DNA from: Anaerofilum sp. An201
GTDB lineage: Bacteria; Bacillota; Clostridia; Oscillospirales; Ruminococcaceae
Assembly: GCF_002160015.1 (NCBI RefSeq)
Contig: NZ_NFJT01000001.1
Location: forward strand, 243,995-307,994
DNA length: 64,000 bases
Direction: 5' to 3'
Positions 9,211 to 18,042 of this stretch are shown piece by piece. The translations under genes were made by a program, and so were the position numbers. Within the stretch, counting starts at the first letter, position 1. Each line of letters opens with the position of its first letter. The notes beneath the pieces are model-generated. The model did not search any database. It was not told the DNA's origin and was given only the letters and a program-made list of their open reading frames with translations.

Positions 9211-10524
9211 ATGATACAGCCAAAACGGGTGCTCTGCATCCACGATCTGGCCGCGCTGGGCCGCGCCAGCCTGTCGGCCATTGTGCCGGTGCTGGCGGCG
9301 ATGGGATGCCAGCCGGTGGCGCTGCCCACCGCGCTTTTGTCGGTGCACACCGGGGGCCTTGGCACGCCCACCGTGCAGGATCTGGGCAGCTACGGTCCCG
9401 CCGCGCTGGAGGACTACGCCCGTCTGGGCGTGCAGTTCGACTGCATCTATTCCGGCTATCTGGCCAACGAGGAGCAGACCGCGCTGGTGCGCCGCGCCTG
9501 GGAGCTGTGGCCGGACGCACTGCGGGTGCTGGACCCGGTGATGGGCGACCACGGCAGGATCTACAGCGGCCTGTCGGACGGCGTCTGCCGCGCGATGCAG
9601 GGCCTGTGCGCCGACGCCCACATCCTTGTACCGAACCCCACCGAGGCGGCCTTCCTGCTGGGCAAAGACCCCGCGTCGGTCCCCGCCGACGAGGCCGAGG
9701 CGCGCCGCTGGGCGCAGAGCCTCGCCGGCCCCGGGCAGCGGGTGGTGCTCACCGGCGTGCCGTTCGGGCAGCGGTTGGGCAACATCTGGGCCGAGGGGGA
9801 GAACAGCGGCTGCCTGTACACGCCGCGCTGCCCGCGCAGCTATCCCGGCACCGGCGATCTGTTTGCCGCCACTCTCACCGGCGGCGTGCTGGGCGGCGCA
9901 AGTCTGTGCCAGGCGGTGGAAACGGCGGCGGATTTTGTGGGCAAAGCGGTGTTCGCCAGCCCCGAGGAAACCCGGTATGGGGTGTGGTTCGAGCCGTATC
10001 TGCATCTGCTGGCGCCGCCCGCGCCCAAAAAAGTGCTGAACATCGTGCTGGTGGAGCCGCGCATCCCGCAGAACACCGGCAACGTCGCCCGCACCTGCGC
10101 CGCCACGGGGGCGCGCCTGCATCTGGTGGGGCCGATGGGATTTGCCATCGACGATAAAAAACTCAAGCGCGCCGGGCTTGACTACTGGCACCTGCTTGAT
10201 ATAACATATTATAATGGACTGGAGGAATTTTTCGCCCGCAACAGCGGACCCTACTACTATTTCTCCACCAAAGCGCCGGCGCGCTACTGCGACGTGCAGT
10301 ATCCCGACGGCTGCTACCTGATGTTTGGACGGGAGGACAGAGGCCTGCCCGAACAGCTGCTGCACGAAAACCGGAAATGGTGCGTGCGGCTGCCGATGCG
10401 GGCGGACGCCCGCAGCCTGAACCTGTCGAACACGGTCGCCATCGGCGTGTATGAGGTGCTGCGCCAATGGGACTACGACGGCCTGTTGGCCGAAGGGCAC
10501 CTGCGGAATTATGAATGGGAGTGA
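9211..10524 (+). CDS. Fusion: pyridoxal kinase-like domain plus TrmL-type tRNA 2'-O-methyltransferase
   Basis: A single 437-residue frame. Residues 1-274 are a PdxY/PdxK-type ribokinase fold: ALLSVHTGG substrate loop, DPVMGD, VPNPTEAAFL, and the ATP/anion-hole motif GTGDLFAA. From about residue 275 (base 10033) the protein is a complete TrmL-type SPOUT enzyme that 2'-O-methylates the wobble base of tRNA-Leu: LNIVLVEPRIPQNTGNVART, LMFGREDRGLP, and the knot segment RMPMRA-like R-S-LNLSNTVAIGVYE. No stop separates them. A GTG at 10033 could be an internal start but has no SD-like site. Start chosen at the ATG after AGAGGG. PLP supply and tRNA modification have no obvious link, so each domain may simply work separately. 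Confidence 0.88.
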   Translation: MIQPKRVLCIHDLAALGRASLSAIVPVLAAMGCQPVALPTALLSVHTGGLGTPTVQDLGSYGPAALEDYARLGVQFDCIYSGYLANEEQTALVRRAWELWPDALRVLDPVMGDHGRIYSGLSDGVCRAMQGLCADAHILVPNPTEAAFLLGKDPASVPADEAEARRWAQSLAGPGQRVVLTGVPFGQRLGNIWAEGENSGCLYTPRCPRSYPGTGDLFAATLTGGVLGGASLCQAVETAADFVGKAVFASPEETRYGVWFEPYLHLLAPPAPKKVLNIVLVEPRIPQNTGNVARTCAATGARLHLVGPMGFAIDDKKLKRAGLDYWHLLDITYYNGLEEFFARNSGPYYYFSTKAPARYCDVQYPDGCYLMFGREDRGLPEQLLHENRKWCVRLPMRADARSLNLSNTVAIGVYEVLRQWDYDGLLAEGHLRNYEWE

Positions 10525-10538
10525 AGGAGAACGTGAGT

Positions 10539-11405
10539 TTGAGCAAAATTGCAATCCTGACCGATTCGGCCTGCGACATCCCGCCCGAGCTGGAACGGAA
10601 ATACGGCATCGACATCCTGTGCTTTTCCATCATGCTGGATGGCAAAAGCTACACCGAGCGCAAAGATTTCAGCTTTGAAGAATACTACGACCTGCTGCGC
10701 AATGCAAAGGGCATCCCCAGCACCGCCCATGTCACCCACCTGGCATTCTGCGAGCAGTACTGCAAATATGTGGACGAGGGCTACACCGAGGTGCTGCATG
10801 TGACCATCAACTCCACCGGCAGCGCCACCTACGACGCCGCCCGGATGGCGATCAGCATGCTGGACGAGGAGCGCCCCGGCCACAAGCTGAAGATCCACCT
10901 GATCGACAGCCACACCTATTCGATGGTGTATGGCTGGTACGTCTGCGAAGCCGCCCGCAAGATCCGCAACGGCGCCGAGGTGGCCCCCATCGCGGCCTGG
11001 CTGGACAGCGTCTTTGCGCGCGCCGAGGCGGTGCTGGCCGCCTACAGCCTGAAGGTGATGAAAAAGAGCGGCCGTGTGTCGGCTGCCGCCGCCTTTGCGG
11101 GCGAATTGCTGGGCCTGCGCCCGGTCATCAGCCTGATCGACGGCGAGTCGAAGGTGGTGGCGAAGGTGCGCGGCGACGCCGGCGTCCTGCCGGCGCTGGT
11201 GAAATTCGCCAAGGAGCACCGCGGCGAAGAGCCCGAGTATATGGTGGGCACCACCGACGACGCCCGCGGCGAGGAGCTGGCCAAGCTGTGCAAAAAGGAG
11301 CTGGGCTGCGCGCCGCTGTGCATCTTCAAGCTGGGCGCCGCCGTGGCCAGCAACACCGGCCCCGACGCCATCGCGCTGGTCTATCTGGGCCAGCCGCGCC
11401 GCTGA
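10539..11405 (+). CDS. DegV family fatty-acid-binding protein
   Basis: A 288-residue protein beginning MSKIAILTDSACDIPPE, with DegV signatures including VLHVTINSTGSATYDAARMA and LKVMKKSGRVSAAAAF. DegV/FakB proteins bind a fatty acid and present it to FakA for phosphorylation; I see no fakA nearby. The best start is a TTG nine bases after AAGGAG. In-frame ATG (10515) and GTG (10533) lie just upstream but fit the ribosome site less well. It follows the fused kinase gene by 14 bases, so probably same operon. Confidence 0.85.
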   Translation: MSKIAILTDSACDIPPELERKYGIDILCFSIMLDGKSYTERKDFSFEEYYDLLRNAKGIPSTAHVTHLAFCEQYCKYVDEGYTEVLHVTINSTGSATYDAARMAISMLDEERPGHKLKIHLIDSHTYSMVYGWYVCEAARKIRNGAEVAPIAAWLDSVFARAEAVLAAYSLKVMKKSGRVSAAAAFAGELLGLRPVISLIDGESKVVAKVRGDAGVLPALVKFAKEHRGEEPEYMVGTTDDARGEELAKLCKKELGCAPLCIFKLGAAVASNTGPDAIALVYLGQPRR

Positions 11406-11431
11406 GCCATCCGCAGCAAAGGAGAATCATC

Positions 11432-12220
11432 ATGGCAAAACTCACAGGCAAAACCGCCCTCATCACCGGCGCTTCCAAGGGCATCGGCGAGGGCATCGCG
11501 CGGGTATTTGCAAAGCACGGCGCCAACCTGGTGCTGGCGGCCCGCGGCGAGGAAACCGAACAGCTGGCCGCCGCGCTGCGCGCCGAGGGGGCAAACGCCA
11601 TCGCCGTGCGCATGGACGTGGCCGACATGGACAGTGTGCAGGCCGGTGTGAAAGCGGGCTGCGAGGCCTTCGGGCAGATCGACATCCTGGTGTCCAACGC
11701 GGGCGTCTGCCGCCTGGGTGGATTCCTGGAGCAGAGCGACGCCGACCGCGACCTGCATCTGGACATCAACGTCAAGGGCGCGTGGAACACCTGCAAGGCG
11801 GTGCTGCCCGGCATGGTAGAGCGCAAGGAGGGCAAGATCGTCATCATGTCGTCGGTCACCGGCGATATGGTGGCCGACCCCGGCGAGGCCGCCTATGCCA
11901 TGAGCAAGGCCGCGCTGGTGGGCCTCACCAAAGCGCTGGCCCGTGAGTTCGCGCCGTATGTGAACGTGAACGCCATCTGCCCCGGCTATGTGCTCACCCC
12001 GATGGTGCAGGGCATGGCGCGCCAGTCCTGCCCGGAAAACCCCCAGAGCGTCATCGACGGCATTGCGGCCGCCATCCCGCTGGGACGCCTGGCCGACCCC
12101 TGCGAGGTGGGCGAGCTGGCGGCGTTTTTGGCCAGCAGCGAGGCCAGTTACCTCACCGGCGCCCAGTTCGTGGTGGACGGCGGCAGCACCCTGCCCGAGA
12201 CCAGCACGATGGGCACCTGA
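11432..12220 (+). CDS. UcpA-like short-chain dehydrogenase/reductase
   Basis: A 262-residue NAD(P)-dependent oxidoreductase. It has the TGASKGIG dinucleotide loop, the NAG motif (VSNAGVC), the catalytic Ser in IMSSVTGDM, and YxxxK as YAMSK. The sequence resembles E. coli UcpA along its length, including the C-terminal VDGGSTLPET. The physiological substrate of UcpA is unclear, so only the reductase class is safe. AAAGGAG precedes the ATG; it lies 26 bases after degV and is followed by a terminator. Confidence 0.85.
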   Translation: MAKLTGKTALITGASKGIGEGIARVFAKHGANLVLAARGEETEQLAAALRAEGANAIAVRMDVADMDSVQAGVKAGCEAFGQIDILVSNAGVCRLGGFLEQSDADRDLHLDINVKGAWNTCKAVLPGMVERKEGKIVIMSSVTGDMVADPGEAAYAMSKAALVGLTKALAREFAPYVNVNAICPGYVLTPMVQGMARQSCPENPQSVIDGIAAAIPLGRLADPCEVGELAAFLASSEASYLTGAQFVVDGGSTLPETSTMGT

Positions 12221-12245
12221 AACAGGCTCGGACAAACACAGCATC

Positions 12246-12286
12246 CCGCCCGGTTTCCGGAATGACGGAAATCGGGCGGTTTTTTT
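12246..12286 (+). terminator. Terminator after the ucpA-like gene
   Basis: Fourteen-base-pair stem (CCGCCCGGTTTCCG with CGGAAATCGGGCGG, one G-U pair), loop GAATGA, then seven T. Confidence 0.9.
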
Positions 12287-12311
12287 GTGCACAAAACCGG
12301 CGGCCGCCCGC

Positions 12312-12341
12312 TTGACAGCGCCTGTTATACATGTGTATAAT
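12312..12341 (+). promoter_or_regulatory. Promoter of the blaI-type/M56 operon
   Basis: TTGACA, 18-base spacer, TATAAT. The -10 lies inside the first TACA/TGTA palindrome, so repressor binding would block RNA polymerase. Confidence 0.85.
12325..12340. promoter_or_regulatory. BlaI/MecI-type operator 1
   Basis: Palindrome TTATACA-TG-TGTATAA, the TACA/TGTA pattern bound by BlaI/MecI dimers. It covers the -10. Confidence 0.8.
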
Positions 12342-12355
12342 GAAATCGAAAGAAG

Positions 12356-12373
12356 ATTATACAACTGTATAAT
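12356..12373. promoter_or_regulatory. BlaI/MecI-type operator 2
   Basis: Palindrome ATTATACA-AC-TGTATAAT, centred 32 bases (about three helical turns) downstream of operator 1. It sits between the -10 and the RBS, which suggests autoregulation by two stacked dimers. Confidence 0.8.
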
Positions 12374-12392
12374 AAGAAGGGAGCGGGAGCAT

Positions 12393-12794
12393 ATGTGCAA
12401 GCGGTTCAAACGCCTGGGCGACGCCGAGCTGGAGATCATGCAGATCCTGTGGCGGGAAAACGCGCCGCTGTCGGCAGGGCAGATCCACACCGCGCTGCAG
12501 GGGCAGCGCAGCTGGGCGCTGTCCACCCTGATGACGGTGCTGGCGCGCCTGGCCGACAAGGGATTTGTGGAGTGCATCCGCACCGAAAAGCCCAACCGCT
12601 ACGCCGCGCTGGTGGCCAAAACCGACTACCAGGCCAGCGAAAGCCGCAGCTTTCTGGCGCGGCTGTACGGCAATTCGGTGCAGAGCATGATGGCCACCCT
12701 GTACGACAGCCGCATGCTGGACGGGCAGGACGTGCGCGAGCTGCGCGCCTTCCTGGACGAATTGGAACAGCGCGGCCGCAAGGAGGAGGAATGA
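12393..12794 (+). CDS. BlaI/MecI-family transcriptional repressor
   Basis: A 133-residue winged-helix DNA-binding protein. LGDAELEIMQILWRENAPLSAGQI is the standard opening (RLxxxELEIMxxLW), and TLMTVLARLADKGFV is the recognition-helix region. Members hold sensor operons shut until a membrane protease of the M56/BlaR1 class causes their cleavage. The gene is directly followed by such a protease gene, 4 bases away, and preceded by two matching operators. The expected cleavage site in the dimerisation part cannot be picked out by eye. Confidence 0.92.
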   Translation: MCKRFKRLGDAELEIMQILWRENAPLSAGQIHTALQGQRSWALSTLMTVLARLADKGFVECIRTEKPNRYAALVAKTDYQASESRSFLARLYGNSVQSMMATLYDSRMLDGQDVRELRAFLDELEQRGRKEEE

Positions 12795-12798
12795 AGCC

Positions 12799-15294
12799 AT
12801 GACTCTGCTTTCTCTCCTGTCCACCTCCGCGGGCGTGGGCCTTGTGGTGCTGGCGCTGTGGCTGCTGGGCAGATGTCTGGACGCGCGCTATGCCGCCCGC
12901 TGGAAATACTGGGTGTGGCTGGTGCTGGCGGTGCGCCTGGTGCTGCCGTGGAACATCCTGCCCAACGCGGCGATCCGCGTCCCACCGCGCACGCCGGACA
13001 CCGCGCTGGTGCAGACGCCGCTGCCGGCCGCCCCGGAAACGACGTCGCCTGCCGCCCCCACCCTGCCCGCCTCTCCCGCGCCTGCCCCCGTCCTGCCCGA
13101 CCCGGCACAGCTGGCGGCGGCGCTGTGGCTTGCCGGCGCGGCGGCCGTGCTGGGGGTGCAGCTGGCGGGATATCTGCGGGCGCGGCGCAGACTGCTGCGA
13201 AACGCGCAGTATCCGCAGGACGGCCCGGCGGCCGAGGCGCTGCATCTGCTGGAGCCATCCGGGCGTGTGCGCCTGGCGGTGTGCCCGGCGGCGGACAGTC
13301 CGCTGCTGCTGGGCTTTGTGCACCCGGTGCTGGTGCTGCCGGAGCAGAGTTTCACCCGGCAGGAGCTGGACTTCATTCTCCGCCACGAGCTGTGCCACTA
13401 CCGCCGCCGCGATCTGTGGTATAAGCTGCTGCTGGCGCTGGCCTGTTCGCTGCACTGGTTCAACCCGCTGGTGTGGTGGATGAGCCGCCAGGCGTCGGCC
13501 GATCTGGAGCTCTCCTGCGATGACCGGGTGGTGCGCGATCTGAGCATCCCGTCCCGTCGGGCCTACGCCGAGACCATCCTCTCCTGCATCCGTCCCGGCA
13601 GCGCGCCCGCGGCGCTCTCCACCGCCTTTCAGGGCGGAAAACCCGCGCTCCGGCGCCGGTTTGCCAATCTGTTCGACACCCGCAAAAAGGCCGCGGGCTG
13701 GGGCGCGCTGGCGGTGTTGGCGGTGTGCGCCGTGCTGGCCGGCGCATTGCTGGGCCGGGAAAAGAGCACCCAGCTGCACTTTGCGCAGTCGCCGGATCGC
13801 CCTGCGTTCACCCTGTCGGTGCCGCTTCCGGCGGGCTGGACAGCCGAGCCGGAGGAGGGGGGTTATGTGCTGCTTGAAAACGGCGAGCAGCGCGGAAGGA
13901 TCAACGCCTATTCGTTCAATTGGTTTCCGTGGCAGAGCGATGAGGAACAGGCGATCTACAGCGTAATGTACACGATGAGTTCCACAGACTGGAAAAACGA
14001 ATATACCCCGGTGGTGCAGACCGAAACCTTCGGCACGGCCACCTGTCGTCCGGTGGTGGTGCAGGACGACAACCACAACGCAGTGCTGGCTCACAGCACC
14101 GATCTGCTCACCTATGTGGTAGTCTGGATGGACGAGGTTCTGCCGTCCGGCCGGCTGCGCCGGATGGCGGAAGAGATTGCCATGATGCCGGACCAGCCGG
14201 TAGAGCAGCAATATACCCCCCAGCAGGCTGCCGAAACGCTGGGAGAGTATGTACGCGGCGTGGACACCACGAACGGCTATGTACGGCGTAATTCGCAGGG
14301 AATACAGGAGTATGTCATCGAGGACGTAGGATTCACTGCGTACATGCCGCTGCAGAATAATCCTTTCAAGTGCATCTATGTCAAAGTCGGCAACACCGAT
14401 ATAAAGGTGGTGATGGGAGAAGTCGATTCTGCCGCCGAAGCGCTGGATCTGCTGGAAGAAAATATACAGGTGAAGGACGGCAAGGTGCGGATGCTGATCC
14501 CGGGGGCCTATCCGCATCCCGAAAACTGGAACATCCAGATCACCGGCCGCGCCGAGCAGGACGGCATGAGCATGAGCCTGCATTTTCTGGAGGAGGTGAA
14601 CGAGCAGCGCAGCTGGACGCCGGGCAACCGCTACAACTTTACGATCCCCGAAACCTGCACCGAGCTGACGATGTATGTGGAGCTGGAGGGCGAGGAGCGC
14701 ACCATCGACCTGCTGGCACTGCAAAAGCCGTCCGCCTCAGACGGGCAGACACCGGAGGACGGCATCACAGCGCAGCCCGATTTTTTGACCAACGAGCAGA
14801 TGGAGGCCTATGAACAGGCCGAAAATGTGCGCTCGATGCTGTTCGTGGATGCGGTCAATCTCCAGTTCTTCTACAATTGGTATTTCTGGACCGGCGAAAC
14901 GGTGAAGGTGGAGCAGGAGGACGGATCTTTCGACTACTACGAAGGCACGCAAATCCCGTGGGAACAGTTCCACGCCGATATGCTGAAGATCTTCACCGCC
15001 AACTGCTTTGATCGCATCAACAATGAGGGAGGGACCCCTCGTTTCCTTGCCGCCGCCGACGGCACGGTGCTGTGCCGGTCCGGCAGCCGGGGCACCCGGA
15101 TCGATTTTCAGAAGCTCCTGGGCTATCGCCTTGTGAGCCAGAGCGCAAACAGGGTGGAGTTCGAGCTGGTGGCGCTGTACGACAACAGCGACACCGCCGC
15201 AGAGAACGCTGTCGGCGCACAGCTGTCCTTCCCGGTCCGCCTTGTGAACACGGAAGACGGCTGGCGGGTGGACGAGTTCAGCAGCTATCTGTAA
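12799..15294 (+). CDS. M56 family sensor metalloprotease with large extracytoplasmic region
   Basis: An 831-residue membrane protein. Hydrophobic segments near residues 5-25 and 36-52, a Pro/Ala-rich stretch (about 60-105), another helix (about 110-125), the zinc-protease motif HELCHY at 196-200 with ADLELSCDDRV downstream, and a further helix at about 298-315 make the BlaR1-like core. Beyond it lie about 515 residues outside the cell that I cannot assign; there is no penicillin-binding STxK-type transpeptidase domain in them, so a beta-lactam sensor role is unlikely. It should relay an unknown surface signal by inactivating the upstream BlaI-type repressor. The ectodomain DNA is less GC-rich than the N-terminal part. 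No obvious target gene follows. Confidence 0.85.
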   Translation: MTLLSLLSTSAGVGLVVLALWLLGRCLDARYAARWKYWVWLVLAVRLVLPWNILPNAAIRVPPRTPDTALVQTPLPAAPETTSPAAPTLPASPAPAPVLPDPAQLAAALWLAGAAAVLGVQLAGYLRARRRLLRNAQYPQDGPAAEALHLLEPSGRVRLAVCPAADSPLLLGFVHPVLVLPEQSFTRQELDFILRHELCHYRRRDLWYKLLLALACSLHWFNPLVWWMSRQASADLELSCDDRVVRDLSIPSRRAYAETILSCIRPGSAPAALSTAFQGGKPALRRRFANLFDTRKKAAGWGALAVLAVCAVLAGALLGREKSTQLHFAQSPDRPAFTLSVPLPAGWTAEPEEGGYVLLENGEQRGRINAYSFNWFPWQSDEEQAIYSVMYTMSSTDWKNEYTPVVQTETFGTATCRPVVVQDDNHNAVLAHSTDLLTYVVVWMDEVLPSGRLRRMAEEIAMMPDQPVEQQYTPQQAAETLGEYVRGVDTTNGYVRRNSQGIQEYVIEDVGFTAYMPLQNNPFKCIYVKVGNTDIKVVMGEVDSAAEALDLLEENIQVKDGKVRMLIPGAYPHPENWNIQITGRAEQDGMSMSLHFLEEVNEQRSWTPGNRYNFTIPETCTELTMYVELEGEERTIDLLALQKPSASDGQTPEDGITAQPDFLTNEQMEAYEQAENVRSMLFVDAVNLQFFYNWYFWTGETVKVEQEDGSFDYYEGTQIPWEQFHADMLKIFTANCFDRINNEGGTPRFLAAADGTVLCRSGSRGTRIDFQKLLGYRLVSQSANRVEFELVALYDNSDTAAENAVGAQLSFPVRLVNTEDGWRVDEFSSYL

Positions 15295-15331
15295 CCCGCA
15301 TGTTCAGACGGCAAAGCCAATGGCACGGCAA

Positions 15332-15382
15332 GCCTTCCCCTGGCTGGGAAGGTGGCTGCGGATGCAGCCGGATGAGGTCGAA
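15332..15382 (+). repeat. Two-hairpin GATGAGG repeat, copy 2
   Basis: Same order as copy 1, with second hairpin arms GGCTGC and GCAGCC. It lies between the M56 gene and the feo operon terminator. Confidence 0.75.
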
Positions 15383-15405
15383 TCCATCCCTTCGCACAAA
15401 CCCTG

Positions 15406-15451
15406 CAAAAAAGAAGCGCCGCCCCCGGAAGGTTTCCGGAAGGCGGCGCTT
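15406..15451 (-). terminator. Terminator of the feo operon
   Basis: On the minus strand, stem arms AGCGCCGCC and GGCGGCGCT with TTCCGG inner pairing, followed by T-rich sequence. Confidence 0.8.
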
Positions 15452-15484
15452 TGCCGTAGAATCGATCCTGTACGGGAACAGGGT

Positions 15485-15622
15485 TCAGTGCCGGCAGCCG
15501 GAGCAGCGGCTGCAATCGCCGCAGCATCCCTTTCCGGCAGCACGCCGGCGGCGCATCCACGCCGCCGCGCCCGCCGCGGCAGCCGTCACCAGTCCCAGTA
15601 CGATCCAGTCGAGAACGCCCAT
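15485..15622 (-). CDS. FeoB-associated Cys-rich membrane protein, 45 aa
   Basis: Too short for routine gene calling, but clear: AAAGGAG upstream, ATG, one membrane helix (WIVLGLVTAAAAGAAAW), a basic cluster, then a C-terminal cysteine-rich tail GCCGDCSRCSGCRH. Proteins with this architecture follow feoB in many Firmicutes and are thought to help ferrous iron transport, in the manner of FeoC or a metal-passing tail. It lies 12 bases after the feoB stop and before the operon terminator. Confidence 0.88.
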   Translation of the reverse strand: MGVLDWIVLGLVTAAAAGAAAWMRRRRAAGKGCCGDCSRCSGCRH

Positions 15623-15634
15623 CTGCTTCTCCTT

Positions 15635-17989
15635 TCAGGCAAGGCCGAAGGCCATGCCGATCAGCTTCACGGCAAAGGCCATCACCCAGGCGATGCCGCA
15701 CTGGGTCAGCGCCACCACAGCGGCAGCCTTGCCGCTGTTCATCTCCCGCTTCACCGCCGCGATGGCCGCCACGCAGGGAGTGTACAGCAGGGTGAACACC
15801 AGGAACACCACCGCCGTGAAGGGGGTGAACAGGGCGCCCAGCGCCTGAGGCAGGGTGGTCAGCGAGGAGCCGGTGAGCACGGCCAGGGTGCTCACCACCG
15901 CCTCCTTGGCGGTGAAGCCGGTGATGAGGGCGGTGGACACCTGCCAGTTGCCGAATCCCAGCGGCGCGAACAGCGGCGCGATCGCACTGCCCAGCAGCGC
16001 CAGCAGGCTGGCAGAGGAATCGGTCACCACATTCAGGCGCGCGTCGAAGGTCTGCAGGAACCAGATCAGGATGGTGGCCAGGAAGATCACGGTGAAGGCG
16101 CGGGTGAGGAAGTCTTTGGCCTTGTCCCAGATCAGCTGCCACACGCTGCGGGCGCTGGGCAGGCGGTAGTTGGGCAGCTCCATCACAAAGGGCACCGGCT
16201 CCCCCTTGAACAGGCTGTTTTTCAGCAAAAGGCCGTACAGGATGCCGGTGGCCATGCCGAACAGATACAGCCCGATCATCACCAGCGCGCGGTATTCGCG
16301 CGGGAAAAACGCCTGGGTGAACATCGCATAGATGGGCAGCTTGGCGCTGCAGCTGATGAAGGGGGTGAGCAGGATGGTCATCTTGCGGTCGCGCTCGGAG
16401 GAGAGGGTGCGGGTGGCCATGATGGCCGGCACGCTGCACCCAAAGCCCACCAGCATGGGCACAAAGCTGCGCCCCGACAGGCCGATCTTTCGCAGCAGCT
16501 TGTCCATCACAAAGGCCACGCGGGCCATGTAGCCCGAGTCCTCCAGAATGGACAGGAAGAAGAACAAAGTCACGATGGTGGGCAAAAAGCTCAGCACGCT
16601 GCCCACACCGGCAAACACGCCGTCGATCACCAGGCTGTGCACCACCGGGTTGAGGCCGTAGCGGGTGAGCGCGTCGGAACACACCCCGGTGAACCAGTCA
16701 ATGCCGGCGGCCAGCAGGTCGCTCAGCCCCGCGCCGATCACCCCGAAGGTCAGCCAGAACACCAGCCCCATCACCCCCAGGAAAATGGGGATGGCCAGAT
16801 ATTTGTGGGTCAGCAGGGCGTCGGCCTTCACGCTGCGGGCGTGCTCCTTGCTCTCGCCGTTTTTCACCACGCTGCGGCGGCACAGTTCGGTGATGAAGGT
16901 GTAGCGCATGTCGGCCAGCGCCGCCTCGCGGTCGGTGCCGGTCTCGTCCTCCATCTCGGTGATGGCGTGCTCCATCAGCTCGGCCTCGTTCTGAGACAGC
17001 GCCAGCTGCTCCAGCATCGGCTTGTCGCCCTCCACCAGCTTGGTGGCGGCAAAGCGGCTGGAGATGCCCAGGCGCTGGGCGTGGTCCTCGATCAGATGGT
17101 CCACCGCGTGGATGCAGCGGTGCACCGCGCCGGAACAGAAATCGTCGTGGGTGGGGATCTCCCGCCGCCGCGCCACCTGGATGGCGTGGGCGATCAGCTC
17201 GTCGATGCCCTCGTTCTTGGCCGCCGAGATGGGCACCACCGGGATGCCCAGCCGGGCCTCCAGCTGGTTCACCGAGATGCTGTTGCCGTTGGCGCGCATC
17301 TCGTCCATCATGTTCAGCGCCAGCACCATCGGGATGTTCAGGTCGATCAGCTGCATCGTCAGATACAGGTTGCGCTCGATGTTGGTGGCGTCCACGATGT
17401 TGATGATGCCGTCCGGCTTTCCTTTCAGCAGGAAGTCGCGGGTCACGATCTCCTCGTTGGAATAGGGCGACAGCGAATAGATGCCCGGCAGGTCCACCAC
17501 GGTGGCCTCGGGGTGCTTGCGGATCTGGCCGTCCTTGCGGTCCACCGTCACGCCGGGGAAGTTGCCCACATGCTGGTTGGAGCCGGTGAGCTGGTTGAAC
17601 AGGGTGGTCTTGCCGCAATTCTGGTTGCCGGCCAGCGCGAAGGTCAGCGGGGCGCCCGGCGCCAGCTCGGGACCGGCCGTGCGCATGGTGGGATGCCCGC
17701 TCTCGCCGTGGCCGGGATGCGGGATGTGCCCCGGGCGGGGAACGGCCGGGGCCGGGGAATAGGGGCGCGGGTTTTCGATGCGGATGTTTTTGGCGTCGTC
17801 CAGGCGGATGGTCAGCTCGTAGCCGCGCAGATGCAGCTCGATGGGGTCCCCCATCGGCGCAACCTTGCGCATCGTCACCTCCACGCCGGGCGTCAGGCCC
17901 ATATCCAACAGGTGGTGGCGCAGTGCGCCCGCGCCGTCCACCCCCACGATGTCGGCGCTTTGGCCGATGGGCAGTTCGTTGAGTGTCAT
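15635..17989 (-). CDS. feoB: Ferrous iron transporter, FeoA-FeoB fusion
   Basis: A 784-residue inner-membrane Fe(II) permease. Residues 1-75 are a FeoA-like SH3 domain (LRHHLLDMGLTPGVEV). A linker follows with a His-rich patch (about 88-99) and then the FeoB GTPase: G1 GNQNCGKTT at 121-129, G3 DLPGIYSLSPYS, and G4 NMMD. The membrane part contains the Cys-bearing VGFGCSVPAIMATRT and the CSAK segment. Separate feoA is the more common arrangement; the fusion is known in some anaerobes. The His-rich linker may bind metal (inference). A palindromic operator lies upstream and a Cys-rich partner downstream. Confidence 0.95.
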   Translation of the reverse strand: MTLNELPIGQSADIVGVDGAGALRHHLLDMGLTPGVEVTMRKVAPMGDPIELHLRGYELTIRLDDAKNIRIENPRPYSPAPAVPRPGHIPHPGHGESGHPTMRTAGPELAPGAPLTFALAGNQNCGKTTLFNQLTGSNQHVGNFPGVTVDRKDGQIRKHPEATVVDLPGIYSLSPYSNEEIVTRDFLLKGKPDGIINIVDATNIERNLYLTMQLIDLNIPMVLALNMMDEMRANGNSISVNQLEARLGIPVVPISAAKNEGIDELIAHAIQVARRREIPTHDDFCSGAVHRCIHAVDHLIEDHAQRLGISSRFAATKLVEGDKPMLEQLALSQNEAELMEHAITEMEDETGTDREAALADMRYTFITELCRRSVVKNGESKEHARSVKADALLTHKYLAIPIFLGVMGLVFWLTFGVIGAGLSDLLAAGIDWFTGVCSDALTRYGLNPVVHSLVIDGVFAGVGSVLSFLPTIVTLFFFLSILEDSGYMARVAFVMDKLLRKIGLSGRSFVPMLVGFGCSVPAIMATRTLSSERDRKMTILLTPFISCSAKLPIYAMFTQAFFPREYRALVMIGLYLFGMATGILYGLLLKNSLFKGEPVPFVMELPNYRLPSARSVWQLIWDKAKDFLTRAFTVIFLATILIWFLQTFDARLNVVTDSSASLLALLGSAIAPLFAPLGFGNWQVSTALITGFTAKEAVVSTLAVLTGSSLTTLPQALGALFTPFTAVVFLVFTLLYTPCVAAIAAVKREMNSGKAAAVVALTQCGIAWVMAFAVKLIGMAFGLA

Positions 17990-18011
17990 ATAGGGTATCT
18001 CCTCAGTGCGT

Positions 18012-18025
18012 TAGTTGAAACTAAT
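18012..18025. promoter_or_regulatory. Probable iron-responsive operator of feoB
   Basis: Perfect palindrome TTAGTT-GA-AACTAA between the feo promoter and the start codon. The pattern resembles DtxR/IdeR/MntR-class sites in Firmicutes (TTAGG..CCTAA type). The regulator is not in the window. Confidence 0.6.
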
Positions 18026-18042
18026 ATGTCTTTGCGCTGTTA

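Noticed and set aside
10033..10524. Separate trmL gene starting at the internal GTG
   Set aside because: No Shine-Dalgarno-like sequence precedes it and the frame is continuous with the kinase domain. Not excluded, but the fusion is simpler.
12799..15294. BlaR1 beta-lactam receptor
   Set aside because: The M56 core fits, but no transpeptidase-like SxxK/SxN/KTG sensor domain could be found in the outer part and no beta-lactamase gene is near.
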